From assembly GCA_030620735.1 (NCBI GenBank), contig JAUXDV010000049.1:1-9785 (forward strand): a DNA stretch of 9,785 nucleotides, read 5' to 3'. Position numbers and translations under genes: made by a program. The notes beneath the pieces are model-generated. The model saw only the letters and a list, made by a program, of their open reading frames with translations, had not been told where the DNA came from and did not search any database. Position 1 is the stretch's first letter. Every line of letters starts with the position of its first letter. The stretch is from Gammaproteobacteria bacterium. Its GTDB lineage: Bacteria > Pseudomonadota > Gammaproteobacteria > Chromatiales > Chromatiaceae. Shown here piece by piece: positions 1 through 6,629 of this stretch.

Positions 1-35
1 CCAGTGTTGCGCTCTCCCAGCTGAGCTATAGCCCC
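1..35 (-). tRNA. tRNA-Ala, anticodon probably GGC (5' half, cut by window edge)
   Basis: Read on the minus strand from position 35, the sequence starts GGGGCTATAGCTCAGCTGGG, the same acceptor and D-arm start as E. coli tRNA-Ala. The acceptor strand GGGGCTA carries G3, half of the G3-U70 alanine identity pair; U70 lies outside the window. The D stem GCTC/GAGC, G26 and anticodon-stem strand CAACA (27-31) follow, then C32, T33 and G34-G35 at the window edge. The anticodon is therefore GGN, and with an alanine body this means GGC (decoding GCC). The 3' half is not in the window. The gene lies downstream of tilS on the same strand but has its own promoter. Confidence 0.93.
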
Positions 36-48
36 GAAAGAGGCGCGT

Positions 49-77
49 ATTATGGGGAGTTAGCGCGCCGTTGTCAA
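49..77 (-). promoter_or_regulatory. sigma70 promoter of the tRNA-Ala gene
   Basis: On the minus strand a perfect -35 box TTGACA (72-77) is followed by exactly 17 bases and a near-consensus -10 box CATAAT (49-54). The start of transcription would fall near 41-43, leaving a leader of only about seven bases before the tRNA at 35. The stretch after the -10 box (ACGCGCC) is GC-rich. That discriminator type is known from stable-RNA promoters under stringent (ppGpp/DksA) control, so such control is a reasonable inference. Spacing, boxes and target agree well. Confidence 0.88.
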
Positions 78-137
78 TATGTAGTTGCAGCAAATTGCAG
101 ATTGCACATTCTGTCTCAAGCAGTCTCCCCACCCTTC

Positions 138-170
138 CCCTCACCCTAGCCATCTCCCGGAGGGAGAGGG
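138..170. repeat. Palindromic REP-like repeat, copy 1, overlapping the tilS 3' end
   Basis: A hairpin is formed by CCATCTCCC (150-158) and GGGAGAGGG (162-170), with 8 of 9 positions paired around a 3-base loop, next to the asymmetric flank CCCTCACCCTAG. The same 33-base unit occurs in inverse orientation at 7312-7344 with 29 of 33 identical. Units of this CCCTCTCCC/GGGAGAGGG type are common dispersed intergenic repeats in proteobacteria. Here the unit runs into the coding frame and provides the last codons and stop of tilS. Confidence 0.8.
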
Positions 171-1448
171 TAATGTTGTTTGATGCTTCCAGTTGAAGAG
201 CAGCATAGTGTTATCGGCATAAGCAAGATCTGCTATGGCGATGATATCTCCGTTATCAATAATCAACGGCACCCTGTCGCGTTGCCAGGGGGGGATCTCA
301 AGCGTGCGGAGTATCGATTTAAGCGTGCGTTGATGACTATGCCAACACATACTATCCCCCTCCCTTCTGAAGCGCACCATCAGCTGTTTCTGTTCGCCTT
401 CCAGCATCTGCAGCTCACCCAGTTGTGACGGTAGCTTCAATAATTGTGATGTACGCCACTCGATCTCGATAGCAGCGTCATGTGGTTGAAGACGCTTGCC
501 GGCATAGAGCAGATTGTTATAACGTCTCAGCTCCACGCCACTCCAGTTGATCTGCGGGATGCGCTGACTATCGGCAGTGAGCTGCTGCACGAACCCGGCG
601 AGACGTTTTCGTGGCGGCGGCGGCAACCCGAGTTGCTGCAGCCAGTGGCGCAGCAGCAGTTTTTGCCATGCCTGCGGCTGCTGCAGTAGTGGTTCCAGTT
701 GTAGTTGGCCGGGGACTGCAAGCATGCCCGCCAGCAGTTTCCCGCTCTCCTCATCGAGCAGTTGTCCCGCCTCTGCCAGATGGCTGGCGCTCTCTGCAAT
801 ACTGGCTGCAGCTGCAGGCCAGCGCTGCGTCAGCCCGGGCAGGATTTCATGGCGCAGATAATTGCGATTGAAATCAGTCAATGCATTACTGGGGTCGTCG
901 ATCCATTTGAGCTTGTGCTTTGTTGCATACGCCTCGATCTCCGAGCGGGAGATCTCCAGCAGCGGCCGCGCCAGCCACCCCTCTGCGAAGCGGCGAATCA
1001 CCGGCATGGAGGCCAGCCCCTTGACGCCGCTTCCGCGCATCAGGTTCAGCAGCAGGGTTTCAGCCTGATCATCGCGGTGATGCGCTGTCAGCAGAATCTC
1101 TCCTGACTGCATCAACTGCTCTATCGCTGCGTAGCGAGCCTCTCTAGCCTGCGCCTCGAGGCTCTCTCCTGTAACCGGCTGCAGTGACAGAGAGACCTTC
1201 TTCAATGGGATATCCAGCTGTCTGCATAAGTCGCTGCAGTGACGACTCCACTCAGGCGACTGCTGTTGCAGTCCATGGTCAATATGGACGGCAACCACCC
1301 CGGCATCAATTTGATCTTTGATGGATGCCAGCAGATGCAGCAGCGCAGTTGAATCGAGTCCGCCTGAAAAGGCAAGAAGATAGCGTTTTGTTGGTGGAAG
1401 AACTGAGAGTTGCTTGAGCAGCGTGTTTGAATTGATGGGGAGGTTCAA
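141..1448 (-). CDS. tilS: tRNA(Ile)-lysidine synthetase TilS
   Basis: TilS is a cytosolic ATP-dependent ligase that joins lysine to C34 of tRNA-Ile(CAU), changing its decoding from AUG to AUA and its charging from Met to Ile. The 435 residues match the family length (E. coli 432). The PP-loop ATPase motif SGGLDS is at residues 28-33, HIDHGL at 55-60, the conserved stretch TAHHRDDQAETLLLNLMRGS starts at 121, and FNRNYLRHEILP at 193-204. The C-terminal domain shows GD-(12)-PPWQRDRVPLI around 364-396. The start is TTG at 1446-1448, with GGAG five bases upstream; an ATG slightly upstream is out of frame. The gene follows accA by 97 bases, as in many gammaproteobacteria, and is probably co-transcribed. 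Residues 425-435 (TLPSPSGRWLG) come from a dispersed repeat rather than the family. Confidence 0.96.
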   Translation of the reverse strand: MNLPINSNTLLKQLSVLPPTKRYLLAFSGGLDSTALLHLLASIKDQIDAGVVAVHIDHGLQQQSPEWSRHCSDLCRQLDIPLKKVSLSLQPVTGESLEAQAREARYAAIEQLMQSGEILLTAHHRDDQAETLLLNLMRGSGVKGLASMPVIRRFAEGWLARPLLEISRSEIEAYATKHKLKWIDDPSNALTDFNRNYLRHEILPGLTQRWPAAAASIAESASHLAEAGQLLDEESGKLLAGMLAVPGQLQLEPLLQQPQAWQKLLLRHWLQQLGLPPPPRKRLAGFVQQLTADSQRIPQINWSGVELRRYNNLLYAGKRLQPHDAAIEIEWRTSQLLKLPSQLGELQMLEGEQKQLMVRFRREGDSMCWHSHQRTLKSILRTLEIPPWQRDRVPLIIDNGDIIAIADLAYADNTMLLFNWKHQTTLPSPSGRWLG

Positions 1449-1466
1449 GATTGCTCCATATCCCTC

Positions 1467-1490
1467 GTTCCCACGATGAAACGTGAGAAC
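1467..1490. repeat. Inverted repeat in the accA–tilS gap, next to the tilS start
   Basis: GTTCCCACG (1467-1475) and CGTGAGAAC (1482-1490) pair at 8 of 9 positions around the loop ATGAAA. The unit resembles a degenerate copy of the common proteobacterial CTCGTTCCCACG-type palindrome. It sits immediately upstream of the tilS ribosome-binding region, so in the accA–tilS transcript it could affect translation or mRNA stability. There is no T-run, so it is not a classical terminator. Confidence 0.6.
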
Positions 1491-1497
1491 CAGTACA

Positions 1498-1525
1498 CGT
1501 CATCCCGGCGAAAGCCGGAATGACG
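1498..1525. repeat. Strong 12-bp hairpin with GAAA loop between accA and tilS
   Basis: CGTCATCCCGGC (1498-1509) and GCCGGAATGACG (1514-1525) pair at 11 of 12 positions around the tetraloop GAAA (1510-1513). This CGTCATCCCGGCGAAAGCCGG-type unit is a widespread small palindromic repeat in proteobacterial intergenic DNA. It lies 20 bases after the accA stop and 49 bases before the tilS start. No T-run follows on either strand, so mRNA 3'-end protection or partial attenuation is more likely than full termination. Confidence 0.75.
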
Positions 1526-1545
1526 AATCAATTGGCATCAGAGTT

Positions 1546-2505
1546 TCATGCCTCGGCAAAACTACCGTAGCTCATGAGGCGCTGATAGCGCTGTTCCAGC
1601 AGTTGCTCCAACGGAATCCCCTGCAGTTCGTCGAGCGTGGAGATCAGCGACTCGCGCAGCGTCGCAGCCATGCTTTCAGGATCACGATGCGCTCCTCCCA
1701 GAGGTTCATCGATGATGCCGTCGATCAGTTCGAGCTTTTTGAGGTGCTGGGAGGTGATTGCCATCGCCTCTGCAGCGAGGGATGCTTTTGCCGCATCTTT
1801 CCACAGAATGGATGCACAGCCTTCAGGTGAAATCACCGAGTAGGTGCTGTATTGCAGCATGTTGAGACGATCACAGACCCCGATCGCAAGCGCGCCGCCC
1901 GAGCCGCCCTCGCCAATCACGGTGCTGAGGATTGGCGTTTTGAGTTGCGACATCTCACGCAGATTGCGCGCAATGGCCTCGCTCTGACCGCGTTCTTCGG
2001 CGCCAACGCCGGGATAGGCTCCGGGCGTATCAATAAAGGTCAGGATCGGCAGCTTGAAACGTTCGGCCAGTTCCATGACCCGCAATGACTTGCGGTAGCC
2101 TTCCGGGCGCGGCATGCCGAAATTGCGCTGCAGTTTTTCATTCGTATCCCGGCCCTTCTGGTGGCCGATAATAACGACAGGCTTGCCATCGAGACGCGCC
2201 AGGGCTGTAATAATTGCCTGGTCATCTGCAAAAGCGCGATCACCATGCAGCTCTTCAACATCGTCGAAAATGTGCTCCACGTAGTCAAGAAAATAGGGGC
2301 GCAGTGGATGTCGGGCAACCTGGGAGACCTGCCACGGGGTGAGTTTTGCGAAAATGGTGCGTGTCAGCTCCTGACTCTTTGACTCCAGGGTAGCAATTTC
2401 ATCCTGGATATTGATCTCCGCGTCACTGCCAACATGACGCAGTTCATCAATTTTCGCCTCGAGTTCAGCGATCGGCTGTTCAAAATCGATAAAGTTCAGG
2501 TCCAT
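1546..2505 (-). CDS. accA: Acetyl-CoA carboxylase carboxyltransferase subunit alpha AccA
   Basis: AccA pairs with AccD in an alpha2-beta2 carboxyltransferase that moves the carboxyl group from biotin on AccB to acetyl-CoA, giving malonyl-CoA for fatty-acid synthesis in the cytosol. The product is 319 residues, the same length as E. coli AccA. The N-terminus (MDLNFIDFEQPIAELEAKID) is the typical helical alpha-subunit start. The crotonase-like core shows HQKGRDT (115-121), the RNFGMPRPEGYRK block (127-139), FIDTPGAYPG (157-166), GEGGSGGALAIG (198-209) and SPEGCASILW (226-235). There is no zinc finger, as expected, since that belongs to AccD. The ATG at 2503-2505 has only a weak AGAAG-like ribosome site. 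The gene follows dnaE on the same strand, the normal order, but with an unusually long 326-base gap full of repeats. Confidence 0.97.
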   Translation of the reverse strand: MDLNFIDFEQPIAELEAKIDELRHVGSDAEINIQDEIATLESKSQELTRTIFAKLTPWQVSQVARHPLRPYFLDYVEHIFDDVEELHGDRAFADDQAIITALARLDGKPVVIIGHQKGRDTNEKLQRNFGMPRPEGYRKSLRVMELAERFKLPILTFIDTPGAYPGVGAEERGQSEAIARNLREMSQLKTPILSTVIGEGGSGGALAIGVCDRLNMLQYSTYSVISPEGCASILWKDAAKASLAAEAMAITSQHLKKLELIDGIIDEPLGGAHRDPESMAATLRESLISTLDELQGIPLEQLLEQRYQRLMSYGSFAEA

Positions 2506-2519
2506 AGGATAACTTCTCG

Positions 2520-2537
2520 GTAACTTTTCAAAAAACT
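2520..2537. repeat. Solo segment resembling the MITE terminal repeat
   Basis: GTAACTTTTCAAAAAACT lies just upstream of the accA start and resembles the terminal inverted repeats of the elements at 6429-6589 (GTAACTTCTCAATAACT) and 9571-9727. No convincing partner end or target duplication was found nearby, so this may be a decayed or solo end, or a chance match in AT-rich DNA. Confidence 0.35.
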
Positions 2538-2581
2538 AGTGGGATCAGGTCTCAGACTGACAAGGCATGAAAAAAACATTT

Positions 2582-2693
2582 TCTCTCGCAAAGCTTCCGC
2601 GTCCTGCTCACGCCCCTCACCTACATCCGTGTAGGCGAAGACACCAAGACCGCCAAGAAAAACCTTTGCGTCCTTTGCGTTCTTAGCGAGAGA
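2582..2693. repeat. 112-bp intergenic repeat unit with terminal inverted repeats
   Basis: The ends TCTCTCGCAAAG (2582-2593) and CTTAGCGAGAGA (2682-2693) are inverted copies matching at 11 of 12 positions. Inside are a perfect 6-bp hairpin CCTACA-TCCG-TGTAGG (2620-2635) and the phrase CCTTTGCGTCCTTTGCGTTC (2663-2682). That phrase is typical of a dispersed repeat seen in many bacterial genomes. It is non-coding as far as I can see. Confidence 0.65.
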
Positions 2694-2722
2694 TTCTTTT
2701 AAAACTTGACTCATTTGCAAGC

Positions 2723-2728
2723 ATTATA
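2723..2728 (-). promoter_or_regulatory. Possible -10 box of an accA promoter
   Basis: The minus strand shows a perfect TATAAT in an AT-rich stretch about 220 bases upstream of accA. The expected -35 position has no good match (at best TGTACT with a 16-base spacer), so the assignment is weak. The repeat-filled leader between this site and accA would then be transcribed. accA could equally be expressed from promoters within or upstream of dnaE. Confidence 0.25.
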
Positions 2729-2757
2729 ATGAATCAAGGATTCTAGTACAGGGTCGG

Positions 2758-2790
2758 AGATTGCCGCGTCGCTCCACTCCTCGCAATGAC
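2758..2790. repeat. Single-arm copy of the GATTGCC…CGCAATGAC repeat
   Basis: AGATTGCCGCGTCGC (2758-2772) followed by CTCGCAATGAC (2780-2790) matches one arm of the large palindrome at 9620-9697. It differs from the left arm there mainly by a two-base length change in the middle. It lies about 40 bases after the dnaE stop. The unit type is widespread between genes in proteobacteria. Confidence 0.7.
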
Positions 2791-2831
2791 AGTAGCTGTT
2801 GGGCGCATCGTTTCTTCTCTCCCTACAACCA

Positions 2832-5800
2832 CTAGCCTCTTGTAGCATGATAACCAACCTGGATAGACTTTTCACCCAGAAATTGACGCAACTGGTGCAA
2901 CAGTGTATCGCGTGGAGCCACTCGCCACACTTCTCCGAGCTTCAGTTTACCCCGATAGCGGTCACTGCTGTAACGCAGAATGACCTGACACTCTCCTCCC
3001 TGGAAAGGCTTCAGCAGCCTGCCAAGATCAGCAACCATCTCTTCCAGAGAGTGGCCATTGAGATTTTGCGCATCGATGTCGAGCGTCAACAGCGAAGCAT
3101 GCAGCAGGCGCGCCTCTTCAACCTCGACAGCGCGCACGGCCCGTACGCTGAGCGTATCACGATAGTCATCATGAATCAGGGTTCCCTCGATCATCAGGAT
3201 CTTATCCGCAGCCAGAATCTCCTGGTGCGCCTCCAGCGCCTCGCTGAAGAATGTCGCCTCGATGCGCCCGGTACGGTCATCGAGCAGCACGCTGGCCATC
3301 ATTCCACGGCGGCTCTCTCTGCGGTTGATCATCATGACAAGCCCGGCGATACGCACCTGCACCTGGTTGCGGCGGCCATTTTGCGGCAGACTCAGGTTGT
3401 CCAGCCGCGTAATCCCCAGAGACGCCAGGTCGCTTTCGTAGCGATCAATGGGATGGCCTGTCAGATAGAGCCCAAGCGTCTCTTTCTCTCCCTGCAGGCG
3501 CTGCTCATCCTGCCAGTCGTCCCGTAGCGGGATCAATTTCGGATCGATCGTCTGCTGACTCTGCGATTCACTCATGCCGAAGAGGTCATTCTGCCCCGCC
3601 GCCTGATCAGACTGCTGCTGCTCGGCCATCTTCAGCGCCATCGGGATCTGCACAGTCAGTGAAGCACGATTTTTGCCCAGCTGATCCATGGCGCCGGCGC
3701 GGATCAGCGCATCCAGAACCCGCCGGTTGACCTTTCTCAGGTCGAGACGCCGGCAAAAATCGAACAAATCCGTATAGGGTTTGACGCTGGATTCCTGCTG
3801 ACGCGCCTGCACGATCTCATCGAGCGCTGACTCCCCCACGCCCTTGACCGCGCCGAGCCCATAGATCACTGCGCCTTCATCACTGACCGTGAACATATAG
3901 TCCGAGCGATTGACATCCGGAGGCAGCACCTCGAGCCCCATGGAGCGGCACTCTTCGATGAAGGTGACGACCTTGTCGGTGTTATCCATATCGGAGGAGA
4001 GCACTGCTGCCATAAACTCGGCAGGATAGTGGGTTTTCAACCACAGCGTCTGATAGGAGACCAGCGCATAGGCCGCTGAGTGGGATTTATTAAACCCGTA
4101 GCCGGCAAACTTCTCCATCAGGTCGAAAATATATTCAGCAGTCTCCTCTTCGACATCCCTCTTGAGTGCGCCCTCCATGAAGATACTGCGCTGCTTGGCC
4201 ATCTCCTCCGCCTTCTTTTTGCCCATGGCGCGACGCAGCATATCGGCGCCGCCCAGCGTATAGCCGGCCAGCACCTGGGCAATCTGCATCACCTGCTCCT
4301 GGTAAAGGATAATGCCGTAGGTGGGTTCGAGAATCGGCTCCAGATCGGGATGCGGATAGACCACCTCCGCGCCGTGTTTGCGCAGCACGAAGTCATCCAC
4401 CATGCCCGACTGCAGGGGGCCCGGGCGATACAACGCAACCAGTGCGGTCATATCACCAAAACTGTCGGGCTTGAGCTTGCAGATCAGCTCCTGCATACCA
4501 CGCGACTCAAGCTGAAATACAGCCGTGGTCTTGCCTGTTTGCAGCAATTTGAACGCATCCCTGTCATCCATCGGGATTGCATCGATATCGACATCCGGCT
4601 CTCCCTGCTGCTTGCGACGGCGATTGATGGTGTGCAATGCCCAGTCGATGATTGTGAGCGTACGCAGCCCCAGGAAGTCGAACTTGACCAGCCCCACAGC
4701 CTCGACATCATTTTTGTCAAACTGGGTCACCAGGTTGGCGCCGTCGGCCTCGCAATAGAGTGCTGTGAAGTCAGTCAGCACTGTCGGCGAGATCACAACC
4801 CCTCCGGCATGCTTGCCGGCGTTGCGCGCCAGTCCCTCGAGTTTCAACGCCATCTTGATCAGAGAGGCAACTTCCTCGTCTTCCTCATTCAACTCCTTCA
4901 ACTCGGCGCTCTCCTCCAGCGCTTTGGTCAGGGTCATGCCGATCTCAAACGGCACTGCCTTGGCGATACGATCAACAAAACCATAGGGGTGTCCCATTAC
5001 CCTGCCTACATCACGCACCACCGCCTTGGCTGCCATGGATCCATAGGTGATGATTTGCGACACAGAGTCACGCCCATAGGTCTGCGCCACATAGTCGATG
5101 ACCCTGTCCCTGCCCTCCATGCAGAAATCGATATCGAAATCCGGCATGGAGACCCGTTCAGGATTGAGGAAACGCTCGAACAGCAGGTCGTGCTCAATGG
5201 GGTCAATGTCTGTAATCTTCAGTGAATAGGCAACCAGTGACCCGGCGCCGGAGCCACGCCCCGGTCCCACAGGAATGGCATTATCCTTGGCCCACTGGAT
5301 AAAATCGGCAACGATCAGGAAGTAGCCGGGAAACCCCATCTGCAGGATGACATCCAATTCAAACTGCAAACGCTCCTCATACTCCTGCAGGCGCTGTTGA
5401 TACTCATCAGCATCGGCATCAAGAATGCCCAGCAGGCGTTTTGCCAATCCTTTACGGCTCTCCTGTGTAAAAAATGTCTCGGTGGTCATACCCTGGGGAA
5501 CGGGAGATTCCGGAAGAACATTCTCTCCCAGAGTCAGCTCAAGATTGCAGCATTTGGCAATCTCAACCGAGTTTTGCAATGCCGCCGGCAAATCAGAAAA
5601 GAGTTCGCACATCTCCTCTTCAGTGCGCAGATACTGCTGGTCGGAATAGATTTTCTGCCGTCGCGGGTCGTCCAGGGTGCGGCCGTCATGAATGCAGACA
5701 CGCACCTCATGGGCCTCGAAATCCTCCTGCTTCAAAAAACGCACATCGTTGTGAGCCACCACAGGCAGTTGCTGCTGCTGCGCAAAATCAACCAGCAGAT

Positions 5801-6344
5801 GCAGGGCATCCTCTTCATTGGCTCTGCCGGTGCGGCTTATACCGAGGAAATACCCGCCGGGAAAATGATTGCGCCACTGGTCTGCATACTCAGCGGCCAA
5901 ATCAGTACGCGTCGCAAGCAACGCTCTGCCGACATCAGATTCATGCGATGGAGCGATCGCAATCAGACCTTCACTGCTATCCTTGAACCACTCAGTATCC
6001 ATCATCGCCATGCCGAGATGCTGCCCCTCGCGGTAACTGCGTGACACCAGCCGGATCAGATTCAGATAGCCCTCCCGGCTGCGCACCAGCAGCAGCAGTC
6101 GATGCGGCTGGTTGACATCATCCGCATTACGCACCAGCGCATCGACGCCAATGATCGGCTTGACTCCTGCCGCGGTTGCCGCACGGTAAAACTTGACCAC
6201 CGAAAAGAGGTTGGAGCGGTCCGTATTGGCGACCGCCACCATTTTCTGTTCACACACCGCTGAGACCAGCGGCTTGATGCGCACCATGCCGTCGAGCAGC
6301 GAATATTCGCTATGAACGCAGAGATGTACGAAACGTGGTGTCAC
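2832..6344 (-). CDS. dnaE: DNA polymerase III subunit alpha DnaE
   Basis: DnaE is the replicative polymerase subunit, working with the epsilon proofreader and theta in the core and with the beta clamp. The 1170 residues match the DnaE1 family (E. coli 1160). The N-terminal PHP domain starts FVHLCVHSEYSLLDG; C9 replaces the central His of the HxHxH site found in metal-binding PHP domains, so, as in E. coli, this PHP is probably inactive and proofreading falls to DnaQ. The catalytic aspartates are D402 and D404 (PDFDIDF) and D556 (KFDFLGLRT), one residue off E. coli numbering. GPGRGSGAGSLVAYSL lies just before. The internal clamp-binding motif is QNDLF at 918-922, followed by the OB-fold and C-terminal tau-binding region. 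The start is GTG at 6342-6344; an in-frame TAA seven codons upstream excludes a longer protein, and AGGT about ten bases upstream may be the ribosome site. It lies between rnhB and accA, the conserved order. Confidence 0.98.
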   Translation of the reverse strand: MTPRFVHLCVHSEYSLLDGMVRIKPLVSAVCEQKMVAVANTDRSNLFSVVKFYRAATAAGVKPIIGVDALVRNADDVNQPHRLLLLVRSREGYLNLIRLVSRSYREGQHLGMAMMDTEWFKDSSEGLIAIAPSHESDVGRALLATRTDLAAEYADQWRNHFPGGYFLGISRTGRANEEDALHLLVDFAQQQQLPVVAHNDVRFLKQEDFEAHEVRVCIHDGRTLDDPRRQKIYSDQQYLRTEEEMCELFSDLPAALQNSVEIAKCCNLELTLGENVLPESPVPQGMTTETFFTQESRKGLAKRLLGILDADADEYQQRLQEYEERLQFELDVILQMGFPGYFLIVADFIQWAKDNAIPVGPGRGSGAGSLVAYSLKITDIDPIEHDLLFERFLNPERVSMPDFDIDFCMEGRDRVIDYVAQTYGRDSVSQIITYGSMAAKAVVRDVGRVMGHPYGFVDRIAKAVPFEIGMTLTKALEESAELKELNEEDEEVASLIKMALKLEGLARNAGKHAGGVVISPTVLTDFTALYCEADGANLVTQFDKNDVEAVGLVKFDFLGLRTLTIIDWALHTINRRRKQQGEPDVDIDAIPMDDRDAFKLLQTGKTTAVFQLESRGMQELICKLKPDSFGDMTALVALYRPGPLQSGMVDDFVLRKHGAEVVYPHPDLEPILEPTYGIILYQEQVMQIAQVLAGYTLGGADMLRRAMGKKKAEEMAKQRSIFMEGALKRDVEEETAEYIFDLMEKFAGYGFNKSHSAAYALVSYQTLWLKTHYPAEFMAAVLSSDMDNTDKVVTFIEECRSMGLEVLPPDVNRSDYMFTVSDEGAVIYGLGAVKGVGESALDEIVQARQQESSVKPYTDLFDFCRRLDLRKVNRRVLDALIRAGAMDQLGKNRASLTVQIPMALKMAEQQQSDQAAGQNDLFGMSESQSQQTIDPKLIPLRDDWQDEQRLQGEKETLGLYLTGHPIDRYESDLASLGITRLDNLSLPQNGRRNQVQVRIAGLVMMINRRESRRGMMASVLLDDRTGRIEATFFSEALEAHQEILAADKILMIEGTLIHDDYRDTLSVRAVRAVEVEEARLLHASLLTLDIDAQNLNGHSLEEMVADLGRLLKPFQGGECQVILRYSSDRYRGKLKLGEVWRVAPRDTLLHQLRQFLGEKSIQVGYHATRG

Positions 6345-6420
6345 TTGAATGAGTACCTGATGTTAAATTTGAAAATAGTGCTCTCGGGGCTAATCGCAGT
6401 TAACACAATTAGTGGATGCG

Positions 6421-6597
6421 GTAAAAGAGTAACTTCTCAATAACTGTGCCTCAATGCAAAAAACGCAGGTCGGGTTAACGGAGCGCAGCGGAGTGTAACC
6501 CGACGTTTTCCTGATGTTTTTTTTGTCGGGTTACGCTTCGCTAACCCGACCTACAGCAGCCACTATGCACGGAGTTATTGAGATGTTACGTAAAAGA
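6421..6597. mobile_element. 161-bp MITE-like element (6429-6589) with 8-bp target duplication
   Basis: The element begins GTAACTTCTCAATAACT (6429-6445) and ends with the inverted copy AGTTATTGAGATGTTAC (6573-6589), 16 of 17 identical. It is flanked directly by GTAAAAGA on both sides (6421-6428 and 6590-6597), an 8-bp duplication as left by transposition. It has no coding capacity. The interior carries two tandem hairpins. The 8-bp duplication and GTAA ends recall IS66-family insertion sequences, which would supply a transposase in trans, but that link is inference. It occupies over half of the rnhB–dnaE gap; the rest (6345-6420 and 6598-6629) shows nothing recognisable. Confidence 0.72.
6469..6550. 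repeat. Two tandem hairpins with identical GTCGGGTTA/TAACCCGAC stems
   Basis: GTCGGGTTA (6469-6477) pairs perfectly with TAACCCGAC (6496-6504), and the same stem recurs at 6525-6533 with 6542-6550. An eight-T run (6517-6524) lies between them. The second unit matches the common GTAGGTCGGGTTAGCG-type intergenic repeat; the first is a diverged copy in the opposite orientation. Read on the minus strand, the second hairpin is followed by eight A, so it is not an intrinsic terminator of rnhB. On the plus strand the first hairpin is followed by T-rich DNA and could act as one. Confidence 0.75.
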
Positions 6598-6629
6598 CGC
6601 CTTACCCCCTACACAAAGCAATCATCCTG

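Larger units (their letters stand above)
2506..2831. other. dnaE–accA intergenic gap composed largely of repeats, no gene seen
   Basis: The 326 bases between the accA start and the dnaE stop hold a terminal-repeat-like segment (2520-2537), an inverted-repeat unit (2582-2693) with a small internal hairpin, an AT-rich stretch with a -10-like box (2723-2728), and a single-arm copy of a GATTGCC…CGCAATGAC repeat (2758-2790). A 74-codon frame crosses the left part on the minus strand (2496-2720), but its sequence comes from the repeat and it overlaps the accA start, so I do not call it. No clear terminator was found after dnaE. Confidence 0.7.

Noticed and set aside
81..120. Possible relic of the heptamer repeats (TTGCAG-type units) upstream of the tRNA promoter
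   Set aside because: Only two or three degenerate matches without regular 7-base spacing, too weak to call.
2496..2720. A 74-codon minus-strand frame upstream of accA
   Set aside because: Its sequence is mostly the translated 112-bp intergenic repeat, it overlaps the accA start, and it has no family resemblance. Such repeat-derived frames are often mis-called as hypothetical proteins.
2799..3527. A 242-codon plus-strand frame over the dnaE 3' end
   Set aside because: It is antisense to the conserved OB-fold and C-terminal part of DnaE, with no ribosome site and no recognisable domain.
4080..5225. A long plus-strand open frame (381 codons) within dnaE
   Set aside because: It lies entirely antisense to the conserved polymerase catalytic region, and its product shows no recognisable family. 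Its openness follows from dnaE codon bias.
6469..6550. Intrinsic terminator of rnhB
   Set aside because: In the rnhB direction the hairpins are followed by A-rich rather than T-rich DNA, so they do not fit; they are better explained as dispersed repeats inside the MITE-like element.
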